Made by a program: the position numbers and the translations under genes. A DNA stretch of 64,000 nt from Acidocella aquatica (GTDB lineage Bacteria; Pseudomonadota; Alphaproteobacteria; Acetobacterales; Acetobacteraceae), in contig NZ_BSOS01000073.1 of the NCBI RefSeq assembly GCF_030160635.1, positions 1-64,000 of the forward strand, in the 5' to 3' direction. The stretch's first letter is position 1. Each line of letters begins with the position of its first letter. The notes beneath the pieces are model-generated. The model had not been told where the DNA came from, searched no databases, and saw only the letters and a list, made by a program, of their open reading frames with translations. Shown here one piece after another: positions 56,015 through 64,000 of the stretch.

Positions 56015-56943
56015 CCGCCACGGCCCACAAGGTGTTCTGCTCCGGCGCCACCGGCTATATCGGCGGCGCCATTTTGCGCGCGCTGGCGGGCGAGGGCATT
56101 GCCGCCGTTGGCGGCCTGCGCGCCGCGGCTCCCCTGCCGCCCGGCATCATCCCCTTCATCACCGGGGATTTGTCCAATCCAGGCTTGCGCCTGCCGCCGG
56201 TGGAAGCGGTGATCCACGCCGCCGGGCTGGGCCATAAACGCCGGGTCAGCGCCAAAACCTGGCGCCGGACAAATCTGGATGCGGCGGTGAACCTCGCCCG
56301 CGCCGCCCGCGCCGCCGGCGCCAGCCGCTTCATCCTCATCTCCACCGCGCACATCCACGGCCGCGCGCACAACCGCCCGGTGACCGACACCACACCCCCA
56401 AACCCGCAAGGCGCCTACGCGGAGAGCAAGCTACAGGCCGAACACGAGGTCGCCGCCGCCTTTGGCCCCGGTTTGAGCATCATCCGCCCGGTCGCCGTCA
56501 TCGGCCCCGGTTGCCCCGGCAATATCGCGCTGCTGCTCAAACTGCTCGCGCGCGGCATCCCGCTCCCCTTCGCCGCCATCGAAAACCAGCGCAGCTTCAT
56601 CCACCGCGACGATCTGGCCCGCATTGTCCTGGCGGTCCTGCGCAGCGCCACCCCGCCTGAGAGCGTGCTCGCCGCCCACCCCGAGGCCATCAGCACCCCG
56701 GAGCTGATCCGCGCGCTGGCCGAAGGGCTGGGCGTAGAGCGCAAGCTGTTCGCCTGCTCGCCCCAGTTGCTTAAATTTGCCGCGGCCCTGCTTGGCCGGG
56801 CGGAATCATGGCAGAGTCTGGCCGGAAACTTCATCGCGAACCCGGCCGCCGCGCGCCAACTGGGCTGGAAACCCGAGGAAAGCCTTATCGATTCCCTCCG
56901 TCAGACGGCACGGTATCATAATACCACACACCCAACCCCTTGA
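56011..56943 (+). CDS. NAD-dependent epimerase/dehydratase (TTG start)
   Basis: A 310-residue extended SDR. CSGATGYIGGAILRAL is the nucleotide motif (about 10-25), and STAHIHG plus AYAESKLQAE supply Ser, Tyr and Lys. The substrate part resembles UDP-sugar epimerases acting on lipid-linked sugars. The TTG at 56011 overlaps the preceding TGA. Substrate not assignable. Confidence 0.8.
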   Translation: MTATAHKVFCSGATGYIGGAILRALAGEGIAAVGGLRAAAPLPPGIIPFITGDLSNPGLRLPPVEAVIHAAGLGHKRRVSAKTWRRTNLDAAVNLARAARAAGASRFILISTAHIHGRAHNRPVTDTTPPNPQGAYAESKLQAEHEVAAAFGPGLSIIRPVAVIGPGCPGNIALLLKLLARGIPLPFAAIENQRSFIHRDDLARIVLAVLRSATPPESVLAAHPEAISTPELIRALAEGLGVERKLFACSPQLLKFAAALLGRAESWQSLAGNFIANPAAARQLGWKPEESLIDSLRQTARYHNTTHPTP

Positions 56944-56998
56944 CTTAACCCCGCCAAATCCCGATAAGCCCGCACGCTAGTTAAATAGGTGCAAACAT

Positions 56999-57463
56999 AT
57001 GAAAACGACGATTTCGCTGAAACCAGCGGATGTGAAGAAGGAATGGGTCCTGATCGACGCCGAAGGGCTGATCCTGGGCCGTCTCGCCGCGATTGTGGCC
57101 AGCCGCCTGCGCGGCAAGCACAAGCCGCAGTTCACCCCGCATGTTGATTGTGGTGACAACATCATCATCGTCAACGCCGAAAAGGTGAAGCTCACCGGCA
57201 AGAAGCTTGAGCAGTCCGTGCTCTACTACCACACCGGTTTTGCCGGCGGCATCAAGGGCCGTTCCATCAAAGACCGTCTCGCCAGCGCCAACCCGCAGCG
57301 CGTGGTGGAAAAAGCCATCGAGCGCATGATCACGCGCGGCCCGCTGCAGCGCCAGCAGATGAAGAACCTCTACGTCTATGCCGGGCCTGAGCATAAGCAC
57401 GCCGCCCAGCAGCCGAAAACCCTCGATGTCGGCGCGCTGAACGCCAAGAACCGGAGAGCGTAA
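56999..57463 (+). CDS. rplM: 50S ribosomal protein L13
   Basis: A 154-residue L13 with [35 protein letters not shown]-type core and the end [25 protein letters not shown]. It binds 23S rRNA early in assembly. rpsI follows 2 bases after the stop, the universal pairing. Confidence 0.98.
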   Translation: MKTTISLKPADVKKEWVLIDAEGLILGRLAAIVASRLRGKHKPQFTPHVDCGDNIIIVNAEKVKLTGKKLEQSVLYYHTGFAGGIKGRSIKDRLASANPQRVVEKAIERMITRGPLQRQQMKNLYVYAGPEHKHAAQQPKTLDVGALNAKNRRA

Positions 57464-57465
57464 AA

Positions 57466-57951
57466 ATGTCCGATACCAACAATGCTTTCGCCGGCCTGAA
57501 AGACCTCCCCAGCGTCGTCTCCGCCGAAGCCGCCACGCCCAAGCGTGAACCCAAGCGCGACGCGCAGGGCCGTTCCTACTCCACCGGCCGCCGCAAAAAC
57601 GCGATCGCCCGCGTGTGGATCAAGCCCGGCAAAGGCGAGATCATGGTCAACGGCAAAAAGGCGCCGGTTTATTTCGCCCGCCCGGTGCTGCGCATGCTCA
57701 TCACCCAGCCCTTCCTGGTGGCTGACCGCTACAACCAGTTTGACGTGTTCTGCACGGTCAACGGCGGCGGTCTCTCCGGCCAGGCCGGCGCGGTGCGCCA
57801 CGGCATTTCGCGCGCGCTCACCCTCTACGAGCCCGAACTGCGCGGCATCCTGAAGGTCGCCGGCTTCCTCACCCGCGACTCGCGCGTGGTGGAACGCAAA
57901 AAATACGGCAAGGCGAAAGCCCGCCGCAGCTTCCAGTTCAGCAAGCGCTGA
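57466..57951 (+). CDS. rpsI: 30S ribosomal protein S9
   Basis: A 161-residue S9 with [17 protein letters not shown] and the C-terminal [17 protein letters not shown], whose last residues reach the P-site tRNA. The N-terminal 35-residue extension is usual in alphaproteobacteria. A strong terminator follows. Confidence 0.98.
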   Translation: MSDTNNAFAGLKDLPSVVSAEAATPKREPKRDAQGRSYSTGRRKNAIARVWIKPGKGEIMVNGKKAPVYFARPVLRMLITQPFLVADRYNQFDVFCTVNGGGLSGQAGAVRHGISRALTLYEPELRGILKVAGFLTRDSRVVERKKYGKAKARRSFQFSKR

Positions 57952-57972
57952 TTTCTGCCAGTTCACGAAAAA

Positions 57973-57997
57973 CCCCGGAGCCATCCGGGGTTTTTTT
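57973..57997. terminator. Rho-independent terminator of rplM-rpsI
   Basis: CCCCGGA (57973-57979) pairs with TCCGGGG (57984-57990), followed by seven T. A run of A before the stem lets it serve the leftward hpnK gene as well, whose stop overlaps the T-run. Confidence 0.92.
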
Positions 57998-58793
57998 ATT
58001 GCGATTTTTTCAGCGCCAACAGCGCCGCCAGCTCCGCCTCATGCTCATAATCAGGCATCAACAATTGCAATTGCGCATCGCGATACGATGCCGGATGAAA
58101 ATAAATCTCCGCGCTGCCTTCCGGGAGGTTTTGCATCAGCCCGCGCATCCGCCCGGCGGTCATATGCCCGGACCATTTCAGGCCAAACACATGCGCCGTG
58201 CTTTTCAACCCGCGCGCCTGGAAGCGTAACAACCGGCTCCAGTAATAAAGCGCGTAATCGCCAAACCCCACGCGCGCGCCGCACGCCTTCATCACCCAAG
58301 GCGGCTCGGCCGGAACCCTGATCCGCGTCAGGCCAAACTCGCGGCCCACCGCAATCATCATCGCCGCCACGGTGGGGTGCAGATGCATGTGCTTATGCGC
58401 ATCGGCATGGTGCAATTTCAGCCCCGTCGCCGCGAACGCCTTAAACTGCGCGCGTATCTCCGCCCGCAGCTCGCGCCGCGCCGCGCCTGAAAAAAAATAC
58501 TTAACCCCCAGCGCCGCCTGGTTTTGCCCGAACCTTCCATCCGGCCCCGTGATGTGCGGCAGCTTCGCATGGCCCAGCAGCGAGTCGCCATCCACCAGCA
58601 CCAGATGCAGCCCCACCTTCAACCCCGGCAGCGCCCTCGCCCGGCGCACCGCATCCGCCGCCGCCGGGGCCGCCACCATCAGGCTTGCCTGGGTCAAAAC
58701 GCCCTGGGTATGCGCCAGCTCCACCCCCTCGTTCACCCCAACCGACAACCCAAAATCATCGGCCGAAAAAACCGGCGGCGCGCTTACGGCCAT
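57996..58793 (-). CDS. hpnK: Hopanoid-associated deacetylase-like protein HpnK (YdjC/ChbG fold)
   Basis: A 265-residue YdjC-family protein. [20 protein letters not shown] (Asp pair), [10 protein letters not shown] and [13 protein letters not shown] provide the metal-binding Asp and His residues; TQASLMV and ADAVRRAR fit HpnK. HpnK is linked to hopanoid side-chain processing. It overlaps the hemF stop by 10 bases (ATGGCCGTAA), so the two are co-transcribed. Confidence 0.85.
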   Translation of the reverse strand: MAVSAPPVFSADDFGLSVGVNEGVELAHTQGVLTQASLMVAAPAAADAVRRARALPGLKVGLHLVLVDGDSLLGHAKLPHITGPDGRFGQNQAALGVKYFFSGAARRELRAEIRAQFKAFAATGLKLHHADAHKHMHLHPTVAAMMIAVGREFGLTRIRVPAEPPWVMKACGARVGFGDYALYYWSRLLRFQARGLKSTAHVFGLKWSGHMTAGRMRGLMQNLPEGSAEIYFHPASYRDAQLQLLMPDYEHEAELAALLALKKSQ

Positions 58794-59647
58794 TTCACTT
58801 CCGGCGGCATCGACATCAAAATCGCTTCCGTATTGCCACCCGTCTTCAGCCCGAACATGGTTCCGCGGTCATACAGCAGGTTGAACTCCACATACCGCCC
58901 GCGCCGCACCAGCTGCGCCTCGCGCTCCTCGGGCGTGAAGCTCTCCCCCATCCGCCGGCGCACAATTTGCGGGTAGGCCGCCAGAAACGCCTCCCCGACA
59001 TCGCGGGTGAAGGCAAAATCCGCCCCGGCATCCCCCGAATCGAGGTAATCATAAAAAATCCCCCCCGCCCCGCGCGGCTCCTTGCGGTGCGGCAGATAAA
59101 AATACTCGTCGCACCATTTTTTGAATTTTTCATAATAATCCGCGCCGTGCCGGTCGCACGCGGCCTTGTAGGCGGCATGGAAAAACGCCGCATCCTCGCC
59201 TGCTTCCGCCGTCCCCGGCTGCAACGGCGTCAGATCCCCGCCGCCGCCGAACCAGCCCTTGGTGGTCACGATCATCCGCGTGTTCATATGCACCGCCGGC
59301 ACTTTCGGCGAGCGCATATGCGCAACCAGGCTGATCCCCGCTGCCCAGAACGCCGCATTTTCGCCCGCGCCATGCATCTGCCTGGCAAAATCGGCGCTGA
59401 AATGCCCCTGCACGACGGAGATGTTCACCCCCACCTTCTCAAAAACCTGCCCGCGCATCACACTCATCACGCCGCCGCCGCCCTCGGGCCGCTCCCACGC
59501 GGTGCGCACGAAACGGCCGGGATCAGCCCCGCCCGCATCCTCAATATCCTCAAAAGCCGCGCATATCCGGTCCCGCAGGGCGGCAAACCACGCGGTGGCG
59601 GCAGGTTTCAGGGCTTCATGGGCGGGGGGGGCGGATAAATCATTCAT
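58784..59647 (-). CDS. hemF: Oxygen-dependent coproporphyrinogen III oxidase
   Basis: A 287-residue HemF. Signatures include [74 protein letters not shown] and [33 protein letters not shown]. It decarboxylates coproporphyrinogen III using O2. It is divergent from the bc1 operon. Confidence 0.97.
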   Translation of the reverse strand: MNDLSAPPAHEALKPAATAWFAALRDRICAAFEDIEDAGGADPGRFVRTAWERPEGGGGVMSVMRGQVFEKVGVNISVVQGHFSADFARQMHGAGENAAFWAAGISLVAHMRSPKVPAVHMNTRMIVTTKGWFGGGGDLTPLQPGTAEAGEDAAFFHAAYKAACDRHGADYYEKFKKWCDEYFYLPHRKEPRGAGGIFYDYLDSGDAGADFAFTRDVGEAFLAAYPQIVRRRMGESFTPEEREAQLVRRGRYVEFNLLYDRGTMFGLKTGGNTEAILMSMPPEVKWP

Positions 59648-59750
59648 GCTGAAATCATCATACGGGCTTCATGAACGATCATCCACTCTTGAAATTTTCC
59701 GTCGTTCCCGCCATGCGTGTCCGAGAATAACTTGCGCGGCAGGAGACGAG

Positions 59751-60305
59751 ATGGCTGGTACGTCAGAACATGCAGTGGGGCACGGCGGGGACTCCCGGCG
59801 TGATTTTTTGAAAATCCTTACCGTGGCAACAGGGGTCGTGGGCGCCGGGGCGGTCATCTGGCCGTTCATTGACGCTCTGGGGCCCGATGCCGATGGCACG
59901 GCGGCGGCGCACCTCATCGTCGATGTCGCCGGCATCCCTGAAAATACCGCGATCACCGTCACCTGGAACGGCCTGCCGATCTACATCCGCAAGCTCACCG
60001 CGCAACAAATCGCCGACACCCAGGCCGTGGTGACCAGCACATTGGTTGACCCCGCCGATTTCGCCAGCCGCGTGAAGCCCGGTTATGACAGTTTCGTCGT
60101 CGTGGTGGGTCTCAACACCGGCTCCCCCTGCGCGCTGGAAGGCAACGCCCCCGCCGACCCGCGCGGCCCCTTTGACGGCTGGCTCTCCCCTTGCGACGGC
60201 AGCGTCTACGACCCTCTGGGCCGCGTGCGCGGCGGCCCGGCGACCAAAAATCTGGCGATTCCGCGCTTCAAATTCATCAACGACGCGCAAATTCAGTTCG
60301 GCTGA
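59751..60305 (+). CDS. petA: Rieske-type bc1 subunit lacking all four cluster ligands
   Basis: A 184-residue protein with the usual bc1 iron-sulphur subunit layout: RRDFL Tat-type signal, membrane helix (about 21-41), then the Rieske fold. The cluster loops align without gaps to the family, but CTHLGC reads NTGSPC (122-127) and CPCHGS reads SPCDGS (146-151). Thus Asn122, Gly124, Ser146 and Asp149 replace Cys, His, Cys and His, while the disulphide cysteines Cys127 and Cys148 remain. A [2Fe-2S] cluster is not expected. AGGAG precedes the ATG; cytochrome b follows 11 bases later. Confidence 0.9.
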   Translation: MAGTSEHAVGHGGDSRRDFLKILTVATGVVGAGAVIWPFIDALGPDADGTAAAHLIVDVAGIPENTAITVTWNGLPIYIRKLTAQQIADTQAVVTSTLVDPADFASRVKPGYDSFVVVVGLNTGSPCALEGNAPADPRGPFDGWLSPCDGSVYDPLGRVRGGPATKNLAIPRFKFINDAQIQFG

Positions 60306-60316
60306 GGATCAGCAAT

Positions 60317-61438
60317 ATGAGCACAGACGTTAAAAAATCCTGGCTGGCCTCCCGGCTGCCCTGCCCCGCCAAGGAAGCGGGCAGCTGCGCCCCCACGCTG
60401 GAGCGCGGCGCGCCATATGCAGCCACGCTGCCGGCGCTCATCACCGGCGCGGTGCTGTTCCTGCTCGCCTCCGGCCTGGTGCTGGCGGTGTATTACAACC
60501 CGGCGCACGGGTTTGACTCCATCCAGTTCATCGCCCGCAACGTCAACAGCGGCTGGCTGATCCAAGGCTTCCACACCACCGGCGTGACAATGCTCTTCGC
60601 CGCTGTCTACTGGCTGCTCTTTCGCGACATCTACACCGGCGCCTACCGGGCTCCCGGCGAGCTGGTCTGGCTGCTGCGCGTCAAGCTGTTCGCCCTGCTG
60701 CTGCTCGTTGGCTGGCTCGGCTATACCTTAAGCGACGGCGCGGTCTCCTACTGGAGCCTCACCAATGCCACCACCGCCGCCACCGCCCTGGGCGGCGTGG
60801 CGGGCGTCATCGGCCGCTGGTTCTTCGGCGGGCCGAACGGTGCCGGCACCCTCGCCCGGCTGGAAGTTTTCCACGCCGTGCTGGCGCTGGCCGCCCTCGG
60901 CACTCTTGGGGCAAGCCGCTGCGCCGCACGCGCGCTGGCCCGCCAGACCAAGCCGCAACATCCGGTGAGCTGCCACCCTTACTACACATCGCAGACCTTC
61001 GCGGCCTTCGCGGTGTTCGCGCTCATCTTCGCGGTGCTGATGTTCTTCGCGCCACATTATGGGCTCAACCCCCTCAACCGCGCCGCGTCCGACTCTCTCA
61101 TCGTCCCCGCCGTGCTCAGCCCGCCCTGGTATCTGTCCCCGGTCAGCGCCGTGGCCTCGGTGTTCTCCACCGCCGCGGGCAGCATCTTCGGCGCCATCGT
61201 CATGCTGGCCGTCCTCGCGGCCCTGCCCTGGCTCGACCGTTCATCCCCCAACAGCAAGCGCGGCCTGTTCTACCGCCTGCTGACGGGCCTACTGCTGCTC
61301 GATGTCATCGGCCTGGGCTGGAGCGTATCCGACCCCGCCTGCACCATATCCGGCAGCCTCACGGTGGTTTTCACCATCTGGTATTTTTTCCACTTCCTGG
61401 TGCTTACCCCGCTGGTCACAGCCTTGGAGGCTAAATAA
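60317..61438 (+). CDS. petB: Cytochrome b of bc1 complex, divergent (heme bH ligands lost)
   Basis: A 373-residue membrane protein, shorter than usual. RNVNSGWLIQGFHTTG (helix B) keeps heme bL His86, and LEVFHAVLALA (helix D) keeps His186. The bH partners 14 residues later are Leu100 (YWLLFR for YIHIFR) and Ser200. The PEWY quinol-site motif is PPWY (269-272), and the PWGQMSFW segment is SDGAVSYW. About eight helices remain. Family is certain from the whole-length pattern, Q-cycle function doubtful. The stop overlaps the c1 ATG (TAATG). Confidence 0.9.
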   Translation: MSTDVKKSWLASRLPCPAKEAGSCAPTLERGAPYAATLPALITGAVLFLLASGLVLAVYYNPAHGFDSIQFIARNVNSGWLIQGFHTTGVTMLFAAVYWLLFRDIYTGAYRAPGELVWLLRVKLFALLLLVGWLGYTLSDGAVSYWSLTNATTAATALGGVAGVIGRWFFGGPNGAGTLARLEVFHAVLALAALGTLGASRCAARALARQTKPQHPVSCHPYYTSQTFAAFAVFALIFAVLMFFAPHYGLNPLNRAASDSLIVPAVLSPPWYLSPVSAVASVFSTAAGSIFGAIVMLAVLAALPWLDRSSPNSKRGLFYRLLTGLLLLDVIGLGWSVSDPACTISGSLTVVFTIWYFFHFLVLTPLVTALEAK

Positions 61439-62148
61439 TGCGCCGTATTTTTGCTCCCATCCTGGCCGCCGGCCTGTTGTTCAGCGCCGCCGCACACGCC
61501 GAAGACACCCTGAACCCCCCGCACTGGCAGTCGCAGGGCACCTTCGGCAGCTACGATAAAGCCGCCGTGCAACGCGGTTTCCTGGTCTACCAGAGCGTAT
61601 GCGCCAGCTGCCACGCCGCCAATGCGCTGCACTACCGCGACCTTGAAGCCCTTGGCTTCTCCCCAGATCAAGCCGCCGGCATCGCCGCCAGCGTGAAACT
61701 GGCGGACGGTTCGCCCGCCACGCTGGATGACACCTTCAAGGCCCCGTCCGTTGGCGCCGCCGCATTCGGAGGCGCCTTGCCGCCGGACCTCTCCACCATC
61801 GAGAGCGCCCGCACGCACGGGCTGAACTATGTCTACAATCTACTCACCGGCTATGCCGCCGCCCCCGCGAGCGTGACCCTGCTGCCCGGCCGGTTCTACA
61901 ACACCGCCTACCCCGGCCAGCAGATCGCCATGCCCCAGCCGCTGAAGGGTAACGAGGTCACCTACGCCGACGGCACCGCCGCCACCCTGCCGCAGGAAGC
62001 CTCCGACGTTTCCGCCTTCCTCGCCTGGTCCGCCGACCCGAACCTGAACGCGCGCCACGAGATCGGTCTGCGCGCCGTTCTCTTCCTGGCGTTTCTGAGC
62101 ATCATCGCCATCGCGGCGAAGCGCAAAATTTGGCGCGAGACGGCCTAA
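61438..62148 (+). CDS. petC: Cytochrome c1
   Basis: A 236-residue cytochrome c1. A signal peptide (about 1-21, ending AHAE) precedes the heme motif CASCH (55-59). PPDLS, LLTGY, IAMPQPL (Met165, axial ligand) and the C-terminal membrane anchor (about 210-228) are typical. The heme c site thus looks complete, unlike the other two subunits. A strong terminator follows. Confidence 0.93.
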   Translation: MRRIFAPILAAGLLFSAAAHAEDTLNPPHWQSQGTFGSYDKAAVQRGFLVYQSVCASCHAANALHYRDLEALGFSPDQAAGIAASVKLADGSPATLDDTFKAPSVGAAAFGGALPPDLSTIESARTHGLNYVYNLLTGYAAAPASVTLLPGRFYNTAYPGQQIAMPQPLKGNEVTYADGTAATLPQEASDVSAFLAWSADPNLNARHEIGLRAVLFLAFLSIIAIAAKRKIWRETA

Positions 62149-62174
62149 CCCCGCCTCAACCCCCTGGCCACTCA

Positions 62175-62206
62175 AAAACGGCGCCTCACCCGAGGCGCCG
62201 TTTTTT
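62175..62206 (+). terminator. Terminator of the bc1 operon
   Basis: AAAACGGCGCCTC (62175-62187) pairs with GAGGCGCCGTTTT (62192-62204), and T continues to 62206. It is 27 bases after the petC stop. Confidence 0.9.
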
Positions 62207-62277
62207 ATTCGCCCATAGTCAAACCCGCGCGAAAACCCTAAACGGGCGCAAATTCATTCTCCATAAAGGGCGCAGGC

Positions 62278-63156
<879 letters not shown>

Positions 63157-63158
63157 GC

Positions 63159-63189
63159 GCGATCGTTTGAGGTTCGCTCAACCGAGCGA
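63159..63189 (+). repeat. Dispersed 31-bp intergenic repeat, copy 2
   Basis: Exact reverse complement of 9694-9724; here it starts GCGATCGTTTGAGGT, 3 bases after the mtnP stop. Both copies lie just beyond the 3' end of a gene and near a second palindrome. Confidence 0.7.
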
Positions 63190-63225
63190 GCCGAAAGCGT
63201 GAATCGCCCTCAGAAAATGGCCAGA

Positions 63226-63252
63226 GCCTGATCGCACTTAAAGCGATCAGGC
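63226..63252. terminator. Palindrome between convergent mtnP and the LysE-type gene
   Basis: GCCTGATCGC (63226-63235) and GCGATCAGGC (63243-63252) form a 10-bp stem with a 7-base loop. Outer AGAGC/GCTCT may extend it. It can act in both directions. Confidence 0.6.
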
Positions 63253-63259
63253 ATAAGCT

Positions 63260-63877
63260 CTAAACCGCGCTTGCCACCAGGCTGGCGGCGATGGCGAACA
63301 TGATCACCGCGATCACGCCATCGAGCACCCGCCAGGCCAGGGGCCGGGCAAACACCGGCCCCAGCAGCCGCGCGCCAAAGCCCAACAGCGAGAACCAAAC
63401 CGCCGAGGCCGCGACCGCGCCCAGCGTATAAGCGCCGCGCGCCATCCCTGGATACCGCCCGGCAATCCCCCCCACCAGCACCACCGTATCGAGATACACG
63501 TGCGGGTTGAGCAGCGAGACCGCGAGCACCGTGCGCGCCGCCTGCACGGGGGTTAGCCGCGCACCGTCGGTGGGCATCAGACTCTCCGGATGCAGCGCCC
63601 GCCTCACCGCCAACACCCCATACCCGGCGATAAACGCCGCCCCGGCCCAGGAGATCACCTTCAACACATCCGCATGCGCGTGCACAAATCCGCCAAATCC
63701 GGCGGTCCCGGCGATCACCAGCGTGGCGTCAATCCCGATGGCGATGCTCACCAGCAGCCCCACATTGGCCCGCAACAGCCCCTGCCGGAGAATAAACGCG
63801 TTCTGCGCGCCAATGGCCACGATCAACCCGGCCATGAGGGCGAAACCGGACAGCGCCGGGGCAAGCAAATTGTTCAT
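63260..63877 (-). CDS. LysE/ArgO family amino acid exporter
   Basis: A 205-residue membrane protein with six helices. MAGLIVAIGAQNAFILRQGLLR is the family signature; SLLNPHVYLDTVVLVGG and VWFSLLGFGARLLGP follow. It exports basic amino acids, probably arginine or lysine, but specificity cannot be read from sequence. Divergent from the MarC gene. Confidence 0.9.
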   Translation of the reverse strand: MNNLLAPALSGFALMAGLIVAIGAQNAFILRQGLLRANVGLLVSIAIGIDATLVIAGTAGFGGFVHAHADVLKVISWAGAAFIAGYGVLAVRRALHPESLMPTDGARLTPVQAARTVLAVSLLNPHVYLDTVVLVGGIAGRYPGMARGAYTLGAVAASAVWFSLLGFGARLLGPVFARPLAWRVLDGVIAVIMFAIAASLVASAV

Positions 63878-63931
63878 GGCCCCGGGCTTACCCCCTTGGT
63901 CTTACCCCAGGCAAGCTGCTAGCCTGCCGCC

Positions 63932-64000
63932 ATGATCCTCACCGGCGCGCTCGCGGCTTTCCTGCTCGCCTTTCCGGCGCTGTTCTCCATCGTCAACCCG
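63932..64000 (+). CDS. MarC family membrane protein (partial, cut by window end)
   Basis: The first 23 codons, MILTGALAAFLLAFPALFSI and VNP, have the MarC/NAAT N-terminus (FPALFSIVNP). Only the first membrane helix is visible. Function of the family is unsettled. Confidence 0.7.
   Translation, partial: MILTGALAAFLLAFPALFSIVNP

Noticed and set aside
59751-60305. Frameshift or sequencing error as the cause of the missing Rieske ligands
   Set aside because: The frame is continuous and aligns without gaps through both loops; each ligand change is a separate codon change and flanking residues are conserved.

Overview
The window is high-GC, gene-dense DNA from an alphaproteobacterium, most likely of the Acetobacteraceae (acidophile or acetic-acid-bacterium type). 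The support is indirect: hopanoid genes (hpnN, hpnK), a PheT with a lineage-type insertion before its EPEVDLIEEVLRLKG segment, a Tol-Pal/tilS/ftsH block, PHA metabolism, and many TTG starts fused to upstream stop codons. I see no phage, transposase or CRISPR array.

Layout. 0.2-9.6 kb is an acyl-CoA catabolic locus: a leftward 2,4-dienoyl-CoA-reductase-like SDR and acyl-CoA dehydrogenase, and a rightward operon with an APH-type kinase, a small protein, an AttH/CrtC-like protein, an SDR, a nitronate-monooxygenase-like flavoprotein, a crotonase and a second acyl-CoA dehydrogenase. Kinase, small partner, SDR and dehydrogenase resemble the LvaABCD way of handling 4-hydroxyacyl-CoAs. 9.7-14.4 kb is a nitrosative-stress and anaerobic block: hcr-like reductase, hcp, a Crp/Fnr (Dnr-like) regulator, a single-domain globin and nsrR, with two NsrR-type boxes and an FNR-type box. 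14.4-27.5 kb is an energy and storage island: a secreted small protein, host-attachment and CBS proteins, ChaB, PHB depolymerase, a complete N-type rotary ATPase operon (atpDCQRBEFAG), a glycine-rich lipoprotein, PHA synthase and an alcohol dehydrogenase. Perfect or near-perfect TTGAT-N4-ATCAA sites occur in this stretch, so an FNR/Dnr regulon is likely.

27.6-42.4 kb is mostly housekeeping: pnp, gpt, ftsH, tilS, cpoB, pal, pheS, pheT, a ribbon-helix-helix protein, hpnN and a YggT protein. 42.5-57 kb holds tRNA-Ala(CGC), rsmB, an MFS transporter, a nitronate monooxygenase, an AsmA-like protein, a methyltransferase with a membrane protein, rpe, a heparinase-like protein, galE, a glycosyltransferase, creA, purH and an epimerase. 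57-64 kb carries rplM-rpsI, hpnK, hemF, a cytochrome bc1 operon, mtnP, a LysE exporter and the start of a MarC protein.

The most unusual feature is the bc1 operon at 59.75-62.15 kb. In an ungapped alignment to the remembered family motif, all four [2Fe-2S] ligands of the Rieske protein are replaced while its two disulphide cysteines remain. Cytochrome b has lost both heme bH ligands and the PEWY glutamate but keeps both heme bL histidines. Cytochrome c1 keeps its heme site. The reading frames are intact, so this looks like a maintained but non-canonical complex, not simple decay.
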